A stretch of DNA of 64,000 nt from Falciphora oryzae (taxonomy: Eukaryota; Ascomycota; Sordariomycetes; Magnaporthales; Magnaporthaceae): contig JNVV01000011.1 of NCBI GenBank assembly GCA_000733355.1, positions 362,679 through 426,678 of the forward strand, written 5' to 3'. The translations under genes were made by a program, and so were the position numbers. The notes under the pieces are model-generated. The model was given only the letters and a program-made list of their open reading frames with translations. It did not search any database and had not been told where the DNA came from. This document shows, piece by piece, positions 11,700-22,834 of the stretch (within the stretch, counting starts at the first letter, position 1; every line of letters starts with the position of its first letter).

Positions 11700-12945
11700 A
11701 TGGCAACCACGGCCCACGAGACACGCTCGAGCGCGAGGCCGAGGCCGCCGCCCAGGACGACGACGGCATCTCTGCTGCTGCTCCCCTTGTTCCTGATGGT
11801 GAGCGGCGCGTCCGCCGCCATGGACTGCAGCCGCGTGCAGGCCGACAACCACCTGTTCGACCTCTCCGCCCTCAAGGGGCCGCACAACGTCGTCACCAGC
11901 GTCCTGCACGCCGAGGGCTTCACAAACGTCACCTACACTCTCGACCTATGCGCTCCTCTCAAAGCCCCTGAAGGCTCCAAGAAGGGGTGTCCAGATGGCA
12001 CTTGGGGTAATTAGACCTTATCTCTCCTTTTTGCTCTCCGCTGGCAGCCAGTCTGCTAACACCGCTCCCCCGTATATAGTCTGCGGAATGTGGCACCACA
12101 TCGACCCCGACTCCAAGGCCGACGTCCCCCTCGAGCACCGAATCATCGCGGGCAACGCCGAAGGCCGCGCGCTCGACGAGTCCTTCACGCGCCTGAGCAC
12201 GTCGACCAGCGACAAGGACAGGGGCAAAGAAGGCGTCCGGATCGTGCTGCAGGGCGGCCAGTTCCAGGACAGGAAGCAAAAGGCCGTCATCGAGCTCCTG
12301 TGCAAGGACTCGGTCGAGGGGACCGAGGGCGAGATCGACCCGGATAGGGACCTGTCCAAGCCCTCGCCCGAGAAGCCGAGCACGACGCAGACCGTCGCCG
12401 GCGCGCCGACGGCGGCGGCGCTGCGCGTCCGTGACGACGACAAGAACAAGGAGAAGGTGCCCGCTCAGATCAAGAAGCCAGACGCGACTCTGATCTGGGA
12501 GAGCTACGGGCCGTCCGAGGAAGACCCCGGCAGCGCTGACGCCCTCAAGCTGACCTGGTACACAAAACACGCCTGCGAGAAGAGGTCCGGAGGGGGCGGC
12601 GGTGGTGGTGGCGGCAAGGACGAGAGCAAGCACTGGGGCTTCTTTACGTGGATAGTCATACTGTGCGTGCCTTCCCCCCCGGTCTTTATTTTTTTTTCTT
12701 CACTCCTAGTTCCCCGATGCCCCAATTACTAACACGCAGCCAAAATCAGGGTATTCCTCGGCGCGGCTGCGTACCTCATCTTCGGCTCATGGCTGAATTA
12801 TACCCGCTATGGCGCCCGCGGTTGGGACCTGCTCCCCCATGGCGATACAATCCGCGACGTTCCGTACCTCCTCCAGGACTGGGTCAGGAGGCTGTTCCAG
12901 ACGATCCAGGGAGGCGGGAGCAGGGGCGGCTACAGTGCTGTCTAA
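11700..12945 (+). CDS. ATG27: Autophagy-related protein 27 (Atg27), type I membrane protein
   Basis: Atg27 is a type I membrane protein cycling between Golgi, endosome, vacuole and Atg9 vesicles; it aids Atg9 traffic and autophagosome formation. Exons are 11700-12006, 12080-12662 and 12750-12945 (introns of 73 and 87 nt, both GT-AG), giving 361 aa. A signal peptide (SLLLLPLFLMVSGASA, about 25-41) is followed by a Cys-containing lumenal domain (MDCS, DLCAPL, VCGMW, CKDS, ACEK). An acidic/Gly-rich linker leads to one membrane span (WGFFTWIVILVFLGAAAYLIFGSWL, about 287-312) and the cytosolic tail NYTRYGARGWDLLPHGD...GGYSAV. The terminal YSAV matches the Tyr-based sorting signal known in Atg27. 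I chose the ATG at 11700 because its context (gacATGg) is much better than that of the in-frame ATG at 11625 (cccATGc); the longer form cannot be excluded. Confidence 0.9.
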
Positions 12946-14347
12946 CCCTTATTCCTATCCCCCTTTGTTCGAAAGACTCCTCAGCAGTGGAGAGGGGTGG
13001 CTGACGCTGGATGTTTGCTTCTTTAAATTCCTCTCTTCTTTCCCAGGCCTCCTTCGGCCCCTCCAGGTACTCGGCGAGGACAGACACAGCATCAGAGAGC
13101 TCACCGTATGAGCCGGGTTCCACATGATGTCTCGATTGGTTTTGTAGGAGGGCTGATAGTAGCTGTCCCGGAGCTCTTCTACACTTGCGCTCTGACTGTG
13201 TGTCTATCCCTCTCATCCTATAGGCGGCCAACCTGAGCCCCTCGTCTCGGTCTTGAAACCTTTCGGCATGGCTCCATTTTCTTATTCTCTTTATTCTGTA
13301 CTCTATCCAGTCCTTCTCCGGCGAATCGCCCCTTCCACCCCGGGGATTCCTATCCTTCTTCCTATTCCTTGTTCTACACCCGCTACCGGCGTTCGGATCT
13401 TTTGCTTCTCCTTGTGTTGTTCGTCCGGTACAGACTACATCACTGCCCACTGGCCTGGTGGTCAGTAGAAAAGCAGTGAAAGCTACCTACCTAGCTACTA
13501 TTATCCCTAGTATGAGGAGGGTTCTTGGGTGCGTTTGGCAAGGCTTGGCTGGTTGGCCAAAGTGTGGAAGGGTCGATGCCATCGTTTCCCTCGCGTAGAT
13601 ACAGAGCAGATTATATATTCTTGTAACATGCATAGGCACACAAGACATCACCGTTGTCAAGGGCAGCTTTGGCAGTGTTTATGACCGGGTCCTGGCCCAA
13701 GAGAACAAAAGGCGAGCTTGGTCGTTGGGTAAAATGAGTAATCTGGACTGTCAGTAAGGCGCAACGGGGAAGCGTATAAACCAAGTTAAACTGTGCCGAA
13801 AAGAGCGGTTAAAAGCATCCGTGAAAATAAAACAAACTAGAATGGGTTTGAAATGAAGAAGTGAAGCTAGAGAATGGCAGTATGTTGCTCTCTCCAGGAT
13901 TTTTTTCATTTTTCCCCCAATGTAACCGTTTTTTTTTTTTTTGCCTTCCATCCCGGTTTTCCTTTTGCAACCTAGACCGGCCATTTGACATTGGATTCGT
14001 CCAAATGAAGATGGAGTTGGGTATGAAGCGAGAGGTAAAGTCCGGGCCGAGTTTATAAAAAGCCGTAAATCTGTTTTCCCATGAAGAACTCCGCGTTTGA
14101 AACCGTTGATAGAAGGGGTATTCTGGAGCCGAAAAAATAATAGGAGAAAGAGAAGTAGGAACAAGGAAACATAACCACCATGAAAAAAAAAAATGGCAAC
14201 ACATTAATGAAAGAAATATCCGTGGCAAATAAAGGTGGCAGGGGCACGCAGCAAAACCCTTAGTCTTGGCAATGCCTTCCAGGAAGAATCAACTCATTCT
14301 CAGCTTCCCTTCTTCCATCAGCCTCCTCCATGTAACCGTCCCACTCA
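12946..14347. other. Convergent intergenic region between ATG27 and KCS1
   Basis: 3' ends of two convergent genes face each other. T runs at about 13930-13942 and A/T-rich stretches fit untranslated regions. A 188-codon minus-strand open frame without ATG (12884-13450) overlaps the ATG27 3' end and was not accepted as a gene. Confidence 0.5.
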
Positions 14348-17300
14348 CTACTCGCTGACACAGCCTTCGTCTCCCGAGTACTCATCCTCGGTCTGGTCGA
14401 AGTAATCTCCAACGGCACCGTCACCCCCGGTACCGCCACCGTTCCGGTGTCCGGCGGCAGCGGCAGCGGCCGAGGCCAGGCCTAGACCCAGCTCTTCGCG
14501 TGTCTCGCGCTGTATCTTCAAAAAGTACCGGCGCAGGCTCCGCAGGCCCCTCAGGAACCCGCGGTCCGGCTCGCCCGGGTGCTGGGGTGGACAGGGCTTC
14601 TCGGCCATGGACGACGCGTCGGCGAGTGCCGCGGGCGTGACACTGTTTGCAAAGTCGGCCATCTTGAAGTCTATCTCGCGTTTGTTCCGCCGCTTCTTCC
14701 GCGCCGCCGCCGCCGCCGCCGATCCGTTTTGGTAGACATCCTCTGTGTCTGTGGCGAAGTCGGTCGTCGAGTCCTCTATCGTGGTAGCGTCATTGTCGCC
14801 GGCGTCATCCTGGCTTGTGTCGCCGTCGTAAAACATAAGCAGGCTAGCCGCATAGAAGCGGTATCCGTCGAGCCGCCGGATGATCACCTCGAGCTGACGC
14901 AACTTCTCTAGCACTGTGGGTATGTGACGCAGGATACTGGCCCGGTCGACACCGTCGTACAAGAATCGCTCAAGGGCACCCTGGAACTCAGACCCGACCT
15001 TGAGGTCGCGACCGTAGTACTTGTCACGAAACATGTAGGTCTGAGACTTGGCGTCCCAGACCTGCAGCCCACACACACGCACGCCAAGCTCCCGTGACGT
15101 CGTCCCGGCGCACTTGCGGTGCTGCGACTGCTGCTTCTTGAGGTTCGCGTCCACGCCGTACTGGCGGGTGCCCATCTTGAGGTCCATGATGCACGGCCTC
15201 TTCATCCCGGCCGTCAGGTCCTCGAGCAGCAGAAAGTACTCGACCCGCGAATCGCGCTGCGTCTGCGCCTCCTTGGGGTTGATGGGGCGTGGAATCCGCT
15301 TGAGCTCGGCGGTCGGGCTGGCCGCCCCAGAGGTGACGGTGGAAGGGTAGTTAGACACCACCCAGGCATCGGTGGCTTCCGCTGAGGCCTGATGATTGCC
15401 GTTCTCGCGCGCTGGCTGCGGGGCGTCCACGTCCGCCTCTGAGCTAGAGTCAGGTTTGAAGTGTGCGTCGTCTGGCCCCTGGAAGTACTGTAGAGTGCCT
15501 CTGGACTCCAGGTCCTGATCGGTCCTCCTCCGCAGCCCTGAGCCCGAGTAGCGTCGTCTCTTGCCCGGAACCTTTTCGCCGAATATCTCAGGCTCTGGCG
15601 CGCTCGTCCCCGTGATGTCCTGAGGGATACAGTCCTCTTTCTTCTCTGCTTCAGGGCTTTCTTGGCTGTCATCTGCAGCCCGGCAGACCCCCAGGCCCGC
15701 GTCGATGCTGTGGCCCTTTGGCCGTCCGGAGAAGCGGCGGTTCTCGATGAGATCCCGTCTGCCCGTGGTAGGGCGATCCGGGTCCGAATCCGCCCTTTCG
15801 ATGGTTATGCTCTTGGGGACAGGAATGTGCGCGTCGGATGTCGATGGGCGAAGAAAATTGGGCAGAGACGACCGTGGGAACGTTCGTTGAGAGCGCCTGT
15901 GGGGCCGCATCGGAACCGGGTGCTTCAAGAAGACGTCATTGAAGACCTCGTTGCGGAGTCGCTTGTTGACGGTTGTTGCGCCCCAGCTGTTGGCGTGACG
16001 GTCCTCAAGGGTCGGCCGGTGAGCCAGCCTCTTCTCCGAGCCGTCCTGGCCGTCGCCCGAGAGGGTGACGGCCGAGCTGCTCCGGAACCGACTGGCCTGC
16101 GCAGGGATAACCGGCTTGGGCGAGGGCTGCAGCAGGTGCCGGGGGAGTATATGTTGATTATCAACAAACGTGACAGTGGGCACCGGAATTTGAGTTGATT
16201 GCAGAGATTGACTGATTACTCTATGGTGCGCAGGCATCGCCTTGGCACTCTCTGGTGCCTTGGTCTGGACCTCATGCTGAACTGCGCTTCCATTGCTTCC
16301 CAGCGCCCCATTGGATGCGGCCTGGTCGATCAGCTTCCGCTCTAGGGCGGCCGCATCCTCTCTCTTAAGCGTTGACTTGCGCCGTGGCTGCTTGTGGAAA
16401 GTCACGTTCAAGACCCCGATGTACCTAGACAGGAGAGCAGGTTAGCCCACGTAACAACAAAGTGACGAGTCGAGTGGCAATAAAGCTCCGCCACGAAGGG
16501 GGTGGTGGGATGGATGGCGGTCAGGCGGCCAGAGGGTTGGGGTTAGTAGTTCTCGACCGTGAAGCAGGTAAATGGTATGTACCTCGGAAGGAAAGCGAGA
16601 AGATCCCCGACATCGCGCTCTATACGCTCGTAGAACTCGTTCTCGCGATTATTCAGCTGCTTGCACACTGCACGCTTTGAAAATCGCCAAAGCGTCGTGT
16701 GGCCACCGACTTGGTGCTTGTAGGGAATAAGCTCGATGGCCTCCAACGTCGGCTCTGGAGGCGGCTGCTCTTCCACTGCCGGCCCATCCAAGTATTGCGG
16801 TGCCGCCGGGGGTTGGACAGGATTGCGCGGATCGGCATCCGATGGAATAAACTCGTCCGTGGAGCGTTTGGTTTGAGCGTACTCGGTCTCGGGCGTCTCG
16901 GATCTAAGAGCTGACATGTCCCTGTTCTGGCCTGGCCGAGCAGGAGACTGCTCTTCTTCCTCATGTTGATCGGCTTCAGGCTCATCCGCCTTGACGAGCC
17001 AGTCGTCGCCTCTCGGCGCTGTCCGCTGGCCTGGCGGCTGTCGCTGTAGGTTCACTGGTGCCGTGGGCGCAGTCCCCGAGGGCTCTTGCGGAGCTTGATG
17101 GGGCACAAAGACAGCAGACGATATTTTCTCCTCGCTCGAATCCTCACCATCTTCACCACTGCCAGCCGTTGCAGTGCTGTCACCAGAGTTCCTGCGTTCG
17201 TGGCCCTGTTCCGTAGCAATAATTGCTGGCTCTGGTAGCAATGCGTAGTCCTCGGCCTTGCCGCCATCGTGTCGCCTTGCAGCCGAATCTTGCAGTGTTG

Positions 17301-18885
17301 GTGTCTTATCAATCGCTTGAGCGTGTCCAAAGTAATCAGAGCCCAGCCGTGTACGGCCCGCGTCCGCCAGCACCGGGGACCGAGTTACTTGGCTCAGGTC
17401 CGCGAACCCCGTGCCGAGGTCTCGAGGTGACTGATGGACGCCCGACTGCTTGTCGCCTTCATCGAGATCGGCGTGCTCTGCTTGGGGTATGGTTTCGAGT
17501 TGAGGGGACAGCGTGTCCCTTCCATGACCTCCGTGCCTTGAGGATTCCTTCTTCTTCGTCTTCTCCTCTGGCAATCCCTCTTTGAAGAAACGCAGGCTGT
17601 GACTCGCCTTGCGACTGCGGTTGTTGTGTTCGATGCCGGACAGGACCTCTGTCACAGACTTCTCGACCTGGCCGTCGCGCAAGCTATCTCTCTCACCGCT
17701 GCCTATCGACCATATCTTTTCTGGGCCCATTGACACTCTATGTTCGACATTCCGTGGCCTCTGAGAGCTCCTCGACTCAGGGGCTACGCTTGGGTCTTCG
17801 CCTTGCGCAGTGCGCTGCTGGTTGGGGACTCGAGGAGGCGGATTGGACGAGGCGGACGTCGTTTTCTCTGCGACAGGGGCGGTGCTGGAGGGCGTTACTG
17901 GACTCTGAGAGGGTCGGCGACTCTCCCGGTCAAGCTCATCGAGTGAGGTGCCCCGATGGGGGTTCTGCGTCCGGAGGCCGTGGTGCACCCAAGACCTCGG
18001 ATCTACACCACCGAAGTCGATGCCATTGTGGCTCAGGGTCGGATACAGCTTGTTTATGGGGGATGTGAGAGAGGAAGCCGAGACGGTGATGGTCGAGACG
18101 ATGGTCGAGGCCGGCATGGCGGGCGAGTGAGGCACGAAACGGGCTTGGGAGGCTGTCAAGGAACCGGCATCGTCGCCTTGCGGTGGTGCGTCGCCGCGGA
18201 CATCTTTATGGCTGGTGACAACTTTGGGTAATGCGGATGAGCCGTTCAGCTGCTTGCCAGCAGAGGTATGCGGGTGGTTGCCCGAGGGGCTCTGGCCGCC
18301 TTGGGCTTGGGGTTGTGAAGAGGTGCGGGTCGGGTCTGACTGGGCAGCACCACCGGGAGAAGAGGTCGAGAGGGAAGGAAGAATGCCGCGAGCCGAAGCC
18401 AGAGCCTGTGTCAGCAGAGACGGACCACTAGGGCGTTGCAGGACCGGGCCCCGGGGCTTTTTAGTTTGATCTGTCCCGCTGGGCGGCAGCTGTTGCTGGG
18501 CCTGGACGGGGGCAGGAAGCAGGTCTTGGGCAGCCGAGGGGGATGCGGGTGCTGTTTGGGCTGCCGGAGCAGGGGCTGGGACCGGGAAAAACACGGAGAC
18601 CGGGGGTGGTGCTGATGCTGATCCTGATGGTACTTCTGATCCTGGCAATGGCAGGCCCGTTTGCACGTGTTCTGCAGCAGCTCCCCGGCCTGCACAGATA
18701 TCGGCATCTGCGGCCATGTCTGAGCCCGTGTCTGGCGCGGGGCCATAGACATGGCCGCGATCTGGCCATGCCACATGGGACGAGGCGGCGATGGGGTGTA
18801 GTGGTGGATCGGCAGATACTGGGCTTGGGATGCTCAGCGGCAGGACTGGTGCGGTATTTTCGAGCTGGGACGACGGACTGGACAT
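14348..18885 (-). CDS. KCS1: Inositol hexakisphosphate kinase (Kcs1-type)
   Basis: Kcs1-type kinases phosphorylate InsP6/InsP5 to inositol pyrophosphates, which control phosphate sensing, vacuole function, stress response and telomere length. Exon 1 is 18885-16583 and exon 2 is 16424-14348 on the minus strand. The 158-nt intron (gtacat...tctag) joins LLAFLPRY to IGVLNVTFHKQP, a conserved fungal block. Total 1459 aa. The catalytic region is C-terminal: PCIMDLKMG at about 1178-1186 is the PxxxDxKxG inositol-binding signature, followed by SLLMFYDGD and DFKMADFANS, the ATP/Mg-binding motifs of the IPK family. The N-terminal half is disordered, Ser/Pro-rich and little conserved. 18885 is the first ATG; the frame stays open upstream to beyond 19215 without an ATG, so an upstream exon or non-AUG start is conceivable. 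Context at the ATG is weak. Confidence 0.9.
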
Positions 18886-21800
18886 GAGGAAAACATCTGG
18901 CAGGCCCTTTGGGGGGAGGCAGTGTGCGGGAACGGCTCGTGATGGTTGGCCGGCGGTGGGTGGGCTGGCTGCTGCGGCGGTTGGGCGCCGCTGCTGGTGT
19001 CCGGGCCGGGTGGGGAGCGTGCGTGGTGGTGGTGTTGGGAGGGAAAGGACGGCGACGGAACGAAACGGAGGCAGTCGAATTTGCTTTCTTCGTGTGCGTG
19101 CTTTGCTACGGCGGCGGCGTGGTGTGGCAAAAACAGGTGGCGGGAGTTGAGCGCTGCGGTTTTTGGATTTGCGGTGAGCTTGGGTTGTCGGTGCGGTCTG
19201 GGCTGGTGCACGCAATCAAAGTCAGTCTCTCCTGCAGGCTCAATGCTCCCGGTGTGAAACTTGTGGAGGGGGCGCGTGCGAGCTGCCGAGAGACACGACA
19301 CACTACACACTGGCGACAGCAGCGACAGGCTGGGATACAGTGCTTGGCCGTCGGAGCAAGGTACCTGGAGAAGCCGATTCGGGCTGGTGCGTGTGCAATT
19401 TGGGATGCGGGTGATATCTGAGGCTCCCGAGATAAGAGACGGACGGGGGCCGTTTGCCGAGCGACCGACGTCAGTGGAGGGCGGTGCTCTGGCTCGTTGG
19501 CCCGCGAGAGTGTGTGAGGATTGGTGTGCAATGGATGGTGTGTCTTGTCATCCATGTGCGTGTGCGAGTGTGTGGTTGTGTGGGTTACCTTGGCTGGGCC
19601 GCCATCAAACATCAATCAATTCACTCGGCCATGGAGCATTCGCACATCAGTCGGCACACAGCGCTGGGCTGGGGCTCACTGATCCAGGCCGCGCGGTGAC
19701 ATCCATTTCCGATGGGTCATCGGTGGGACAGCCAGACAGCAAATCCCAACCCCAGACTGGACCAGACAGGGGCCCAGCCAGTACCGTACCCACGTCCCAT
19801 TTTGGTCGTTGACCGCAGGAACAAGCGGCGGGGGCTGCCGTGGATTCGGAGCCAATCGAGCGGGCACCTTTTAGGGCAGGTACCTCCAAGACCAGGCGAC
19901 TCCAGATTCCCAGCCCCCGTAAACGAAGCACTCGCTCCCCATGGCATTGCTGTGTCCGGCAAGCTTCCACGCGAAGCTTTCCTTCCCATCATGCTTGTCG
20001 CCCTTCAAACGTGGCCCAGTCATTCGTGCACATCCATGCGATGGCGCGGCTGCTGCGCCGACTGATGACGTTTTTTGGCGTCTCACAGCATCGAATTGTT
20101 TCTTGTCGCACTCCCGGCAGAAGCTAGATAAAATCCAACAAGGGACATTATTCGACGCCACAAGCCCCTCGCATCCCGCGGAATCCAGACAAATTCGTCT
20201 ACACATCAAATCGACGTTCTGCCCTGACAGGCCTCGCCGAGCGCGGATCGGCATGGACGGGAAGCTGGAGGTGCCCCTATCTCGGTCGCATTCCATGGAT
20301 TATGGAATCCCGTGCCCAAAACGAGCAAATTGTTGTCAGTCTCTTCCCGGCCGGCTGTGTCCCACACGCCGCTAGCATTTTACCGCCTGGCTGGACGCGA
20401 ATCTCGTGCCACCTAGCAACTTGGACCTGCTTCGTTGCGAAAAGAGAAGGACATGCAATCGCATCATCTATGGGGCTTGGCAAAGAAGGCCACGCCTAAG
20501 GTTGTTTCTGCCAAGACCCAGACACGCGGTCCCCCAGGAACGGACCCAGGAAGCGAGAATGAGAGAGACCCACAAGCGGTCGGTCGAGAATCACGTTGCC
20601 GACCCGACGCCTGTGAGAGGCTCGGCGAGGGGAAGAAGAAAAGAAAATAACCAAATCTGTTTGTCGCGGAAATGGGCGTTGCCGCTTGGCCAGGCAAACA
20701 TGGAAAGGTTTATCGGCAAAAAGAAGGCAAGCAAGCAGAGAGCCGGACGCTATTTTGTTTGGGACCTCGCCGAGGTTCAAGTTTCGAGCTGTCCGGTGGC
20801 TCGACTAAGACGGACGGCACGGCTCGCATTGGCCTAAAACCTACTGATGACATGAGCCTAACCTTGCGTCCCATGTTGCGATGCACCTTATTAGGTTTGG
20901 CCGATACTTTGGTCTCTCTTTGACATGTCCTTTTTAGTCTCTAACCCCTCCGTGAGTGCCTTGTCTGCACCTTAACCGGTGCCAGTATGGATCGGCCGAA
21001 GGGGAACCATTGGATCAAACGTGAAGAGCATCGAGTACCAGACTCGATGTCTTTCCACTCTTTGCTAGGGTCTGTTGTTGCCGTAAGCCGGGTGCCGACA
21101 CCGCCGGTCATGTCCCCTCCATGCAGGTGCGCTGGCATCCATGGATTCCGTGCGCTCCCCCGCGACAGCCTTGTCGCTGCCAATCATCCCGCAACGTGGT
21201 GCGCCCCAGACAATCCATTTGGAGAACGGCCCTCATCTCAGCTCGGCGTGAGCAGGACCTCCGTATTGCGGCTGCCATGTTGAGCTTTTGGCTCTCTCCC
21301 CCTTCCCCCTATTCCTTCCCTCTCTCTGACCATGTGATCACACCCAAACGCTGTCCTCACCGGTCTCAAAAAGAAACGGATACACGTTGCTCTTTGGCCG
21401 CACGCCAAAGGCCAATGCGGTGCTTTCTGCAACCATCCATGCACAACGCTCGCTTGGCTCATCTCGGAGGCCTCGCGGCTCACCATTTCAGGTTTCTCCT
21501 GCGAGGTCTCTCTCGCGCTTATCTGGCATGATGTTTGCTCCATCGCAGATAGGGATATCTGTCTGTGGAACGTCTTGTTTTCCTTTTCTGTCCCTGGCCG
21601 TCAATCTCCCTCTGCTGCGTTCCGCTCTGGAGGCGGGATCAGATAATGCACGTAATCATGCGAATGTGACCATGGCCCTCGTTTGGAGCGCCGGGCTCAG
21701 ACCAGACTATGGAACCCCGACATGTCTCTCTCTGCATCTGTCTATCTCCCCACATCCTATTTGAGAGCCATAGAGATAGATTTGTTGGTATAAAGGGGTA

Positions 21801-21891
21801 TTTCACATCCAGTGGCAGCGACAACCATCCGCCTTTGATATCTGGTTCCCTCAGGATGCCCATTGCTTCGTCAAGATAGCTAGATAAGATC

Positions 21892-21940
<49 letters not shown>

Positions 21941-22834
21941 AAAGAAAGCCGAACCAAAGAGAGCTGCAGTCACGGCCATGTGTTTATCCGGGGCTACCTC
22001 GCCCGGATGATTCCAGCCCGCAATCCGGAGAAAGGGGAAACTCTTGACCCATTTTCCCCTTCTTGACTGCATCCTCTTTGACCCTCAAAGATAGGAGGGG
22101 CAATCTCCATCTAGCAGTGGCGATGATAAGGACGCTCAAGAATAAACATTATCTAGGCCGGTGTGTACATGTAGCGTTGTCAAACTAGGGGGTGGGGGAT
22201 GTTTCTGATACATGAACTCCGGTCAACAAACCACGCCATCTGGAAGAGATTAGGTCACAGCGAGCCCCTCCAGCCAACCTCCTTGACGAAGGTGTGTCGG
22301 TAGCGTTTGGCTTGACGGAGTACGCGATCCAGCACAACAACGCAAATGTTTTTGTCGTAATTCGATAGCCGAAGGCAGGCCTATGTGTTACTCGGCTTCG
22401 GCTCAGTGTGCTACGCTCAAAGACATCCATACGACACATGTGTAGCTTGACAGGCAGATATCTAGGTACGTTGGTGTGGCCAAAGACGTCTTATTACATT
22501 TAGCCTGGGTGTGAAGGTACCTTCAAGTGCCTATCGAGGCGCCAACCTAGCTACCATCGATATGCTTGTGACGAGAGACATTGCAACAAGCAATCACCAC
22601 CCTTCGTACTCTTAGGATGTCTTGTTGATGGATGAAATTATACTATGTGCGAGGTATCGTGATACGTGCAATGATCGCACAGAGGCTCGCACAAGAGAAA
22701 TTTGATGCAGAAAAGGGGGCATCTCTAAAAACATAATGATGATCTTGGGCATGCCATGCAAACATCACAGGCTCAAAGCTCGTAAGCGGCCCGCAAACGA
22801 AAGTGGCAAAAGTTCCCCGTGCTGTGCCCAGCGC
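18886..22834. other. Long intergenic region between KCS1 and the protamine-like gene
   Basis: About 4 kb without a supported gene. It contains the 5' region of KCS1 (transcribed leftwards) and the 3' flank of the next minus-strand gene. The only clear structure is a 43-base poly(A) run at 21893-21935. Short CCTAGGTA-like words cluster near 22460-22560. Confidence 0.55.
21893..21935. repeat. Poly(A) run of 43 bases
   Basis: An uninterrupted run of 43 A, the longest homopolymer in the window. No coding sequence next to it and no obvious target-site duplication identifies it as a retroelement tail. Its exact length may be unreliable because homopolymers are hard to sequence. Confidence 0.9.

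Noticed and set aside
12884..13450. 188-codon minus-strand open frame overlapping the ATG27 3' end
   Set aside because: No ATG near its start, heavy AGA/ATA/AAA codon use unlike all neighbours, and part of it is antisense to a conserved ATG27 exon. The middle part (GELSDAVSVLAEYLEGP) looks protein-like, so transcript data could reopen it.
19941..20375. 144-codon plus-strand frame between KCS1 and the protamine-like gene
   Set aside because: No domain, no coding character, and isolated in a long region of similar random frames.
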